Of a stretch of 35,545 nucleotides of DNA, positions 1-6,759 are shown one piece after another. Each line of letters begins with the position of its first letter. Position 1 is the stretch's first letter. Under the pieces are notes generated by a model, which searched no databases, had not been told where the DNA came from, and was given only the letters and a program-made list of their open reading frames with translations. This DNA is from Ruminiclostridium sp. (GTDB taxonomy: Bacteria; Bacillota; Clostridia; Oscillospirales; Ruminococcaceae), in contig JAFVBZ010000249.1 in NCBI GenBank assembly GCA_017479645.1, positions 1 through 35,545 on the forward strand. Direction: 5' to 3'. The translations under genes were made by a program, and so were the position numbers.

Positions 1-6
1 CATACA

Positions 7-138
7 GAAGATTTCCAAATGCGTGCATGGACGCACGCATTAAAGAAATCTTCGAGAAAGCGTATTTTTAAGGCTTTCCGAAGTCCGCTTTGCGGATTTC
101 GGAACAACAACTGCCAAAAGGCAGTTGTTGAGGACACA
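7..138 (-). repeat. Hairpin-rich intergenic repeat, truncated by the window edge
   Basis: No gene is visible here. There are three palindromes. At 7-53 a nested hairpin has an outer 9-bp stem (GAAGATTTC/GAAATCTTC) and an inner 8-bp stem (ATGCGTGC/GCACGCAT) with loop ATGGAC. At about 79-103 there is an imperfect stem around CTTT. At 105-130 there is a perfect 11-bp stem (CAACAACTGCC/GGCAGTTGTTG) with loop AAAA, flanked by AGGACACA. Read on the minus strand, the last hairpin plus flank (TGTGTCCTCAACAACTGCC) recurs at 24975-25008. The element probably continues left of the window. Confidence 0.7.
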
Positions 139-141
139 TTA

Positions 142-264
142 CTTATACTGAATCAGTATCTATCCGCAGACATAATCAAGAAATTTCGTCACGATTCAGA
201 TATGCGCGCAGAGCGCGCTCCATAATTGTGCATTGTGCATTGTGAATTGTGCATTTGTATAGTA
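142..264 (-). repeat. Stop-codon-adjacent repeat with ATTGTGC tandem units, copy 1
   Basis: The minus strand of this stretch matches 29014-29138 at roughly nine bases in ten. Shared parts in order are TACTATA directly after a stop codon, a run of about four 7-bp units (ATTGTGC on the plus strand at 223-256), a GCGCGC/GCGCGC mini-hairpin, the phrase ATCTGAATCGTGACGAAAT, and a TATAAG box. In both copies the repeat begins right after the stop of a gene: here the small gene ending at 265, there the MMPL gene. The function is unknown. Confidence 0.75.
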
Positions 265-462
265 TTATATAATGCTGCCGAAGCCCGCCATACTGCGGAC
301 GAAGTTCCGGAGCTCGGTGCGGGAGCTTATGGTGTTGGTATGCTCAATGACCTCGCGCTGCTTTTCGGCGGAAAGCTCGGAGAAGTATTTGAGGGCTCCG
401 GTATTTTCCGCGAGAGCTGTTCCGAGACCTACCGGAAGTTTCGGCTTCTCGGTTCCGTTCAT
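265..462 (-). CDS. Small conserved Firmicutes protein (65 aa), function unknown
   Basis: This 65-residue protein has the pattern LPVGLGTALAENTGALKYF, then LSAEKQREVIEHTNTISS, then a final RNFVRSM helix. Many short Clostridia proteins of unknown role share the GxGxALAxNxxAxxxF...L..E....I..T..I.S..E...FV layout, sometimes compared with the C-terminal region of YdeI/OmdA-type proteins; this comparison is from memory and not searched. The start ATG at 460-462 is preceded by AAAGGAAG at good spacing. That ribosome site lies inside a perfect 13-bp hairpin (469-503). The gene follows the membrane protein gene (stop at 509) by 46 bp and is likely co-transcribed. The stop is followed at once by a dispersed repeat. 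Confidence 0.6.
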   Translation of the reverse strand: MNGTEKPKLPVGLGTALAENTGALKYFSELSAEKQREVIEHTNTISSRTELRNFVRSMAGFGSII

Positions 463-468
463 AATATC

Positions 469-503
469 AGCTTCCTTTCGGTTTTATTATCCGAAAGGAA
501 GCT
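469..503 (-). promoter_or_regulatory. Perfect hairpin that would hide a ribosome binding site
   Basis: AGCTTCCTTTCGG (469-481) and CCGAAAGGAAGCT (491-503) form a perfect 13-bp stem with a 9-nt loop. It lies in the gap between the membrane gene (stop at 509) and the 65-residue gene (start at 462). On the minus-strand transcript the 3' arm contains AAAGGAAG, the only Shine-Dalgarno candidate of the small gene. No U tract follows in that direction, so an intrinsic terminator for the minus strand is unlikely; translational control or transcript processing is inferred. Confidence 0.55.
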
Positions 504-508
504 GTATT

Positions 509-1363
509 TTATTCTTTTTTCTTTTTTGAATTTTCTTCCTCGTCCGCAAGCGGGATAATGTCCTTCTCTTTCTTTGTGAAGAAGAGCACGAACAGGAATG
601 TGCCGCTTATGAGAGCCGCTGCGGCGATGTCCATATTCAGCACTGCGAACTGCTTTGCGCCCTCGCTTCCGAAGAGCATTGCAAGCAGATCGGAGATCGT
701 GTGTGCTGAAGAGGGGAGGAATGCGATACCGGCGGCGAGTATTTCGCGCATACGCGAGCTTTTTGTTTCAAGCCGTGAGTAGAACCGTGCCGACGAAGCG
801 AAGAAGAATGTAGCTGCCGTATATGAGAGCAGCACGATAAGGTTCTCCGCGTGGTTGAGCACTGTGAGATCGGAGTTGAAGAATGACGCTGTGCGAAGGA
901 AAAACGCGAGCGAGCATACGAGCATCAGATGCCCGGTGATCTCCGGCGGAACTATACGTCCGAGCAGTATGAATCCAGATACCAGCAGGCACAGCGCGGA
1001 TACGATTATCGCTGCGATCTGGATAGGTTTGTTGCTGCCGCCGAGTATCTCCGACGCTATCATAAGTCCTCCGACGAACTCCGCTATGCCGAGAAAGCGG
1101 GTGGCATTGCTTCCCATTCCGTCTGACGAGAGTGAGTATGCCGCATCGCCTTTCTTTGCGCCGATAACAGCGAGGACGATGAATATTGCCGCGGACAATG
1201 CGAGCGCGATATATATCAGTATTCCGCCGAACTCGGAGCCTTTAAGGAACCAGCCGGTATTCAGATCCGTGAGCGAAGTTATCTGGAAAAACCGGATAAT
1301 TCCGCATATAACGGCTGTCACCGCGGCTATTATTACTATCAGTTTATTTGATGTTTTTTTCAT
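509..1363 (-). CDS. Multi-pass membrane protein, function unknown
   Basis: The 284-residue protein has about eight hydrophobic segments: residues 8-26, 44-66, 86-104, 113-133, 140-158, 170-190, 205-228 and 240-262. It ends in a charged tail (KKEKDIIPLADEEENSKKKK). There is no signal peptidase site and I see no catalytic motif or transporter signature, so I assign no function. The start ATG is supported by AAAAGGAAG about 6 bases upstream. A consensus promoter lies at 1407-1435. Downstream, 46 bp away, is a 65-residue conserved gene read in the same direction, with an intervening hairpin that could set the ratio of the two products. Confidence 0.75.
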   Translation of the reverse strand: MKKTSNKLIVIIAAVTAVICGIIRFFQITSLTDLNTGWFLKGSEFGGILIYIALALSAAIFIVLAVIGAKKGDAAYSLSSDGMGSNATRFLGIAEFVGGLMIASEILGGSNKPIQIAAIIVSALCLLVSGFILLGRIVPPEITGHLMLVCSLAFFLRTASFFNSDLTVLNHAENLIVLLSYTAATFFFASSARFYSRLETKSSRMREILAAGIAFLPSSAHTISDLLAMLFGSEGAKQFAVLNMDIAAAALISGTFLFVLFFTKKEKDIIPLADEEENSKKKKE

Positions 1364-1406
1364 TTACGTCTTCCTTTTGATATTGTGATCTGAAAATGCA
1401 ACTTTT

Positions 1407-1435
1407 ATTATAGTATATTTTCCCGGATTAGTCAA
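1407..1435 (-). promoter_or_regulatory. SigA-type promoter for the membrane protein gene
   Basis: On the minus strand TTGACT and TATAAT are separated by exactly 17 bp. The -10 box lies about 44 bp upstream of the ATG at 1363. The divergent SpoIID-like gene starts at 1472, so the two genes share a short control region; no equally good plus-strand promoter is visible. Confidence 0.7.
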
Positions 1436-1471
1436 TATAATTTAGTGATTATTTTTCAAAGGAGAACCAAA

Positions 1472-2434
1472 ATGAAGGACATGCTCATAATACTTCTGAT
1501 GTTTGCGGCGCTGATATTCGGATTTCCGATGCTGCTGAACGGGATCCCGGTGCAGCAGGCGGAGCCGGGTGAAGCAGCGCCGGCTCCCGTGTTCCCGGAT
1601 ACAGTGAACATCTTTCTTACAGCCTCCGGCGAGGTGAAAAGCATAACTGCCGAGGAATACATAGAAGGCTGTCTTGCATCGCAGATAGCTATAAATTACG
1701 AGCCGGAGGCGCTCAAAGCGCAGGCTTGCGCCTCCGCGACTTACGCACTCCGGCTCATGGGTGAGCTTAAAGGGAGCGGGGAACTGCCCGAGGGCGCGTA
1801 TATATCCGACGACAGCCGCACCTGTCAGCCGTATTTCACCCCGGAGCAGCGTGAAGAGATGTACGGCGGCAGCTATGAGCGATACGCCGCGAATATCCGC
1901 GAAGCTGCCGCATACGGCAAAACGCACATACTGACGTATGAGAACGAGCCGATCTGCGCGGTGTATCATGCGGTCAGTGCGGGGAGCACCTGTCCCTCCG
2001 AGTATGTGTGGGGAGCAGCACTTCCGTATCTGCGTGCGGTCTCCAGCCCGGCGGATAAGGAGTTTATCAATTTCGAGTGCGTGAACGAGATGAAGTCCGA
2101 GGAGATAAGGCAGGCGCTTATTGCCTACGACTACGGCATCGAGATCCCTGCGGATCCGGCGCGCTGGTTTACGGATATGAGTGTGAATGAAGACGGGTAT
2201 GTGATATCCGTGAAGATAGGGAAGAACACATTCTCCGGCGGTGACATCTGGCGGATGCTCGGTCTGCGCTCAACGGCATTCGCGGTGACATACGCCAACG
2301 GCATCTTCACCTTCACCACCAAAGGCGCCGGTCACGGCGCCGGGCTGAGCCAGTACGGCGCGAACGCCATGGCTCTCGCCGGCAGCAAAGCCGAAGATAT
2401 ACTGCACCATTACTATCCGGGGGCGCAAGAGTGA
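1472..2434 (+). CDS. spoIID: SpoIID/LytB-domain protein, possible lytic transglycosylase-like
   Basis: SpoIID is a peptidoglycan lytic transglycosylase that acts with SpoIIP during forespore engulfment. This 320-residue protein has an N-terminal membrane anchor (residues about 4-22). The SpoIID core follows, with ITAEEYIEGCLASQI, EALKAQACASATYAL, the SAGSTCPSEYVWG segment, and the C-terminal GAGHGAGLSQYGANAMA motif. Start ATG 1472 is chosen because AAAGGAGA lies 7-8 bases upstream; an in-frame GTG at 1445 has no ribosome site. In typical family members the segment reads GVxxxEM, with a glutamate reported as essential. Here the aligned residue is Gln71, so activity may be reduced or lost. It stands alone rather than in a spoIID operon, so it may be a SpoIID paralogue. 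The stop codon abuts a hairpin-rich repeat. Confidence 0.85.
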   Translation: MKDMLIILLMFAALIFGFPMLLNGIPVQQAEPGEAAPAPVFPDTVNIFLTASGEVKSITAEEYIEGCLASQIAINYEPEALKAQACASATYALRLMGELKGSGELPEGAYISDDSRTCQPYFTPEQREEMYGGSYERYAANIREAAAYGKTHILTYENEPICAVYHAVSAGSTCPSEYVWGAALPYLRAVSSPADKEFINFECVNEMKSEEIRQALIAYDYGIEIPADPARWFTDMSVNEDGYVISVKIGKNTFSGGDIWRMLGLRSTAFAVTYANGIFTFTTKGAGHGAGLSQYGANAMALAGSKAEDILHHYYPGAQE

Positions 2435-2790
2435 GCGCGCACCGCGCGCGAGAATAGGCGCGCACCGCGCGCAAGACTGGGGGCACCCCTTTTTGTGAAT
2501 CGAAGTTTTCTGTGTGGCGCGCATCGTGCGCGCTTTTGGAAAACTTCTCACCACTTCCGTGCGGTTCAAAAGGGGATTCCCCTACGACAGGAAGTCGTAC
2601 AGAAGGTTTCCAAAACGCCGCAAGGATGCGGCGATAATAGAAACCTTCGACAGACCCCCTCCTTATGGCAGGACGCCATAATTGTTTTCCCAGGGTGCTG
2701 CACGATGCAGCACCCTAAGAAAACAAAAAAGACTTTTAATCGCTTCGCAGCTAATGGGGAGAGACAGCGGAACAGATCGAAATCATGAAA
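2435..2790 (-). repeat. Composite hairpin-rich 3'-end repeat, variant with nested stem-loops
   Basis: This gene-free stretch is almost entirely palindromic. It holds two GCGCGC-ACC-GCGCGC units (2436-2472) and then a long-range stem of GGGGGCACCCCTTTTT with AAAAGGGGATTCCCC. Nested hairpins lie at 2502-2547, 2602-2648 and 2682-2726. Small hairpins lie at 2583-2599 and 2663-2681, both with AGGA in the loop. The edge at about 2728-2775 matches, on the minus strand, the segment with TAACTGCGGAGCGAT of the repeats at 6380-6759 and 31411-31830. It is therefore a divergent member of that family, oriented so its distal end abuts the SpoIID-like stop codon. Confidence 0.75.
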
Positions 2791-2806
2791 GCAGGCAGGC
2801 AACCGT

Positions 2807-2835
2807 TTGACAATAAGGAGGGGATATGATATAAT
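2807..2835 (+). promoter_or_regulatory. Consensus promoter for the ABC exporter operon
   Basis: TTGACA (2807-2812) and TATAAT (2830-2835) with a 17-bp spacer, both perfect consensus. The ABC start codon at 2865 leaves a leader of about 22 nt with GAAAGGAAG as the ribosome site. Confidence 0.8.
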
Positions 2836-2864
2836 ATTATCCGCTGTTGAAAGGAAGACGGATA

Positions 2865-4598
2865 ATGGGAAAAATGCTGAAATATCTGACCGGAAGATAT
2901 ATGAAAGAAACAGTGCTCGCACCGCTTTTCAAGTGCATAGAAGCGGTGCTTGAGCTTTTTGTGCCGCTTATTGTGGCGGATATAATAGATAAGGGCATAG
3001 GAAACGGCGATAAGAGCTATGTGATGCTTATGTGCGCAGGGCTCGTCGGACTCGGCGCAACAGGACTTGCATTCTCGATAACTGCCCAGTTCTTCGCCGC
3101 AAAAGCAGCCGCCGGCTTTTCAAAGACTGTCGGCAACGCGCTTTTCCGGCATATACAAAAGCTTTCATATTCGGATATTGACGAAATGGGAACATCAACG
3201 CTGATAACGCGTATGACAAGTGATCTCAATCAGGTGCAGACAGGTGTGAATATGACGCTGCGTCTGCTGCTGCGATCGCCGTTCGTGGTTTTCGGCGCAA
3301 TGATAATGGCGTTTACCATAGATGTAAGTTCAGCGCTGATATTTGCGGCTGCAATCCCCGTTCTTGCAGCTGTGGTTTTCGGGATAATGCTTGCAGGTAT
3401 GCCGCTTTACGGCAAGGTCCGTTCCGGTCTGGACAGGCTTCTCGGCAGGACCCGCGAGAATCTGAGCGGTGCGAGAGTGATACGGGCGTTCTGCATCGAG
3501 GACAGTGAGATAGAAGCATTCGGCTCCGAGAATAAAAAGCTGACCCACGATCAGCTTACTGCCGGACGCATTTCCGCGCTGATGAACCCGATAACGTTTG
3601 CGCTGATAAATCTTGCAATAATCGTGCTTATCTGGACAGGCGCCCTGCGCGTTGATGCGGGCGAGCTTACACAGGGACAGGTCGTTGCGCTGTACAACTA
3701 TATGTCGCAGATACTCGTGGAGCTGATAAAGCTTGCCGGGCTTATAATTACGATAACAAAGGCGGCTGCCTGCGGAAAACGCATACAGTCCGCACTGGAC
3801 GGCGGCAGCGGAATGGCTTCCGGAAGCGAGACTGAGGGAGTACAGGATTGCACATATTCCGTTGAATTCCGCGGTGCCGGATTCAGATACCGGAACGCAT
3901 CGGAAAACTCGCTGACGGGTATAGATCTTAAGGCGGAAAAAGGCTCTGTTATCGGTATTATCGGCGGTACAGGTTCCGGTAAATCCACGCTCGTGAACCT
4001 TATCCCGCGTTTTTATGACGCAACGGAAGGCGAGATCTTCATCGACGGAAGAAATATAAAAGAGTACGACACCGAGGCACTGCGCGCAAAGATAGGTGTT
4101 GTTCCGCAGAAGGCGGTGCTTTTCAGCGGGACTTTGCGTGAGAATATGCAGTGGCGGGACGGAAATGCATCGGACGAGGATATCATGCGGGCAGTGGAGA
4201 CTGCACAGGCGAAGGATATCATAGACAAGAAAGAGAAAGGGCTTGACTGCCGGGTAGAGCAGGGCGGCACCAACTTCTCCGGCGGTCAGCGTCAGCGTCT
4301 TACTATCGCGCGGGCTCTTGTCGGCACACCGGAGATACTTATACTCGACGACAGCTCCTCCGCGCTTGATTTCGCCACGGACGCCGCATTACGGAAGGCT
4401 CTGCGTTCGCTCTCCGGAACTACTGTATTTATAGTCTCCCAGCGCACCTCGTCGATAATGCACGCGGACAGGATAATCGTGCTTGATGACGGAAAAGCTG
4501 CCGGGATAGGAACGCATGACGAGCTGCTGAAGACCTGCGAGGTTTACCGCGAGATCTACGATTCGCAGTTTAAGAAGGAAGGGGGCGCTGCCGTATGA
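2865..4598 (+). CDS. ABC exporter half-transporter, degenerate ATP site subunit
   Basis: This is a 577-residue fused permease/ATPase of the multidrug and lipid exporter class (type IV fold). The six-helix membrane domain covers about residues 15-305 and the nucleotide-binding domain about 330-577. Walker A is GGTGSGKS (367-374) and the signature is FSGGQ (471-475). Walker B is LILDD, with Asp496 where the catalytic Glu normally sits, and the H-loop histidine is replaced by Gln526. This pairs with the canonical sites of the next gene, as in heterodimeric exporters such as BmrCD and TM287/288, where one ATP site is non-hydrolytic. Start ATG 2865 is preferred over TTG 2847 because GAAAGGAAG lies just upstream. 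The stop overlaps the next start (ATGA), so translation is coupled. The substrate cannot be predicted. Confidence 0.9.
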   Translation: MGKMLKYLTGRYMKETVLAPLFKCIEAVLELFVPLIVADIIDKGIGNGDKSYVMLMCAGLVGLGATGLAFSITAQFFAAKAAAGFSKTVGNALFRHIQKLSYSDIDEMGTSTLITRMTSDLNQVQTGVNMTLRLLLRSPFVVFGAMIMAFTIDVSSALIFAAAIPVLAAVVFGIMLAGMPLYGKVRSGLDRLLGRTRENLSGARVIRAFCIEDSEIEAFGSENKKLTHDQLTAGRISALMNPITFALINLAIIVLIWTGALRVDAGELTQGQVVALYNYMSQILVELIKLAGLIITITKAAACGKRIQSALDGGSGMASGSETEGVQDCTYSVEFRGAGFRYRNASENSLTGIDLKAEKGSVIGIIGGTGSGKSTLVNLIPRFYDATEGEIFIDGRNIKEYDTEALRAKIGVVPQKAVLFSGTLRENMQWRDGNASDEDIMRAVETAQAKDIIDKKEKGLDCRVEQGGTNFSGGQRQRLTIARALVGTPEILILDDSSSALDFATDAALRKALRSLSGTTVFIVSQRTSSIMHADRIIVLDDGKAAGIGTHDELLKTCEVYREIYDSQFKKEGGAAV

Positions 4599-6379
4599 AG
4601 AACAAAGGAACGCTCCGGAAGATACTTCGCTATATAAAACGGTACATCGGGCTTATGGTGCTTTCGATGATACTTGCGGTGCTTACGGTTGCAGGCGCGC
4701 TTTATATCCCGATAATCATAGGGCAGGCGATCGACCTGCTCGTACCGGGACAGGCTCCGGTAAGCTCATTGATAGCGCAGGAAACGATTGATCTTGCATC
4801 TGTGCTTTCATTGCTGGTGCAGGTGGGTATCGTTGCGGGGATCACAGCGTTTTTGCAGTGGCTCATGGGCGTGATAAACAACCGTATCGCATTTGATATT
4901 GTCCGTGACATACGGAATGACGCATTCCGGCATATAGAGGAACTTCCGCTTTCGTATCTTGATACAAAGAGCACCGGGGATATCGTGAGCCGTGTTATAT
5001 CTGATGCCGACCAGTTTGCGGACGGACTGCTTCTTGGTTTTTCGCAGCTTTTTACAGGGGTTGTGACGATACTCGGAACGCTGGTTTTTATGCTGATGCT
5101 TGACCCGTGGATTACGCTGGCGGTAGTTGTGCTTACTCCGATATCGCTGTTTGTGGCGCGGTTTATTGCGAACCACACATACAGCATGTTCAAGCTTCGC
5201 TCGGAGACTCTCGGCGAGCAGACCGCCTGCATAGACGAGGTGATCGGCAATCAGAAGGTGGTTAAGGCATTCTGCCGCGAGGACGAAGCGACAGAGAAGT
5301 TTGAGGAGATAAACGAGCGGCTGGAGAAATGCTCTCTGCGTGCGACATTCTTTTCTTCTCTTACAAATCCGAGCACTCGTTTCATAAACAGCCTTGTTTA
5401 TGCGGCGGTAGGGCTTTTCGGTGCATTGTCGGTCATTGACGGGAGCGCATCGGGAACCGGGATCACGGTAGGCGAACTGTCCTGCTTTTTAAGCTATGCG
5501 AACCAGTACACCAAGCCGTTCAATGAGATCTCCGGCGTTATTACGGAGTTACAGAACGCATTTGCCTGTGCGGCAAGGCTTTTTGAGCTTATCGAGGAAC
5601 CTGCCCAGTCTCCCGATCCTGCTGACGCGCTTGTACTGAATGATGCGAAAGGCGGCATAAAGGCTGAAAGAGTAAGCTTTTCGTATGTGCCGGACCGCAA
5701 GCTTATCGAGGATTTCAATGTTGACATAAAACCGGGGCAGAAGGTAGCGATCGTAGGACCTACGGGCTGCGGAAAGACGACATTTATCAATCTTCTGATG
5801 AGGTTCTATGATGTGACAGGCGGAGCGATACTTGCGGACGGAACGGATATAAGGAACATCACGCGCAGAAGCCTGCGCTCGTCGTACGGAATGGTGCTGC
5901 AGGAGACACGGCTCATAACGGGTACTATCCGCGATAACATTGTAATGGGGAAGCCGGACGCAACGGACGAGGAAGTTATAGCCGCCGCGAAAGCCTCGCA
6001 TGCTCACAGCTTTATCAAGCGTCTCCCGCACGGCTATGATACGCCGATAGGCGAGGACGGAGGCACGCTCTCACAGGGTCAGAAGCAGCTTCTCTGCATA
6101 ACGCGTATAATGCTGTGCCAGCCGCCGATGCTGATACTTGACGAAGCGACATCGAGCATAGATACGCGCACAGAGCTTAAGATACAGGACGCGTTCTCGA
6201 AGCTTATGAAAGGGCGCACAAGCTTTATTGTAGCCCACCGCCTTTCAACTGTCCGGGACGCTGATGTTATTCTCGTAATGAACAACGGCTCGATAATCGA
6301 GCAGGGTACCCATGAATCTCTCCTCTCCCTCGGCGGCTTCTACGCCAGCCTCTATAACAGCCAGTTCGCAGATGCGTGA
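4595..6379 (+). CDS. ABC exporter half-transporter, catalytic subunit
   Basis: This 594-residue partner of the preceding gene overlaps it by 4 bp. The membrane domain covers residues about 15-325 and the ATPase domain about 355-594. All catalytic elements are present: Walker A GPTGCGKT (388-395), Q-loop in VLQETRL, signature LSQGQ (492-496), Walker B LILDE with Glu517, D-loop SSID, and H-loop His548 in IVAHRLS. Together the two genes encode an asymmetric heterodimeric exporter in the cytoplasmic membrane. The family exports drugs, lipids or peptides; no neighbour indicates the substrate. The stop codon at 6377-6379 is followed directly by a dispersed repeat, which separates this gene from the convergent gene ending at 6757. 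Confidence 0.9.
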   Translation: MKNKGTLRKILRYIKRYIGLMVLSMILAVLTVAGALYIPIIIGQAIDLLVPGQAPVSSLIAQETIDLASVLSLLVQVGIVAGITAFLQWLMGVINNRIAFDIVRDIRNDAFRHIEELPLSYLDTKSTGDIVSRVISDADQFADGLLLGFSQLFTGVVTILGTLVFMLMLDPWITLAVVVLTPISLFVARFIANHTYSMFKLRSETLGEQTACIDEVIGNQKVVKAFCREDEATEKFEEINERLEKCSLRATFFSSLTNPSTRFINSLVYAAVGLFGALSVIDGSASGTGITVGELSCFLSYANQYTKPFNEISGVITELQNAFACAARLFELIEEPAQSPDPADALVLNDAKGGIKAERVSFSYVPDRKLIEDFNVDIKPGQKVAIVGPTGCGKTTFINLLMRFYDVTGGAILADGTDIRNITRRSLRSSYGMVLQETRLITGTIRDNIVMGKPDATDEEVIAAAKASHAHSFIKRLPHGYDTPIGEDGGTLSQGQKQLLCITRIMLCQPPMLILDEATSSIDTRTELKIQDAFSKLMKGRTSFIVAHRLSTVRDADVILVMNNGSIIEQGTHESLLSLGGFYASLYNSQFADA

Positions 6380-6759
6380 GAGGTCGCTTGCGCTCGAGAA
6401 GGTCGCGCACGGCGCTCGAGATCGGGGGCAGACCCTTTTTGAAAAAAGGGTCATTCCCCCGAACCCCCTTCCCTAAAAACTTTATTCGCTCCGCAGTTAA
6501 GGGAGAAGGTTATCACAACAGAATGAAAGACTGCTGAAACTTATAAATCTCAGCAGTCTTTTCTTGTATTCAGATGAATATAACTAACCGAGGCGGCGCA
6601 CCTGTCAATAGAAGAATGTCGCTACGCATCAGTTTAGGGGGTCAAGCCCCCTTTTCCAAAGGGGGCTTGCGGGGGGGTTGGGGGGCAGCGCCCCCTCTCT
6701 CCGATCTCTCAAATCTCTCCGATCTCTCAAATCTCTCCGATATCTCAAAATCTCTCTCA
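6380..6759 (-). repeat. Composite 3'-end repeat between convergent genes (copy 1)
   Basis: Read on the minus strand this stretch matches 31411-31830 nearly throughout. It runs from the stop of the gene ending at 6757 to the stop of the ABC gene at 6379. Order on the minus strand: a GAGAGATxT tandem array (6695-6760); a G/C stem GGGGGCGCTGCCCCC; an AAGCCCCCTTT/AAAGGGGGCTT stem; a constant block with GCGTAGCGACATTCTTC; a 12-bp terminator-like stem (6526-6561); TAACTGCGGAGCGA; a GACCCTTTTT/AAAAAGGGTC stem (6431-6452); and two TCTCGAGCG units. No ORF in it looks real. It probably serves as a bidirectional terminator. Confidence 0.8.
6526..6562. terminator. Bidirectional terminator-like hairpin inside repeat copy 1
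   Basis: AAAGACTGCTGA and TCAGCAGTCTTT form a 12-bp stem around a short A/T-rich loop. T-rich sequence follows on the plus strand (TTTTCTTG) and a run ending in TTTCATTC follows on the minus strand. It lies between two convergent genes, as expected for a shared terminator. A near-identical hairpin is at 31583-31618. Confidence 0.6.

Noticed and set aside
226-558. Plus-strand frame of 110 codons over the left-edge repeat and small gene
   Set aside because: It starts inside the ATTGTGC repeat and is antisense to the conserved 65-residue gene, which has a ribosome site and protein-like composition.
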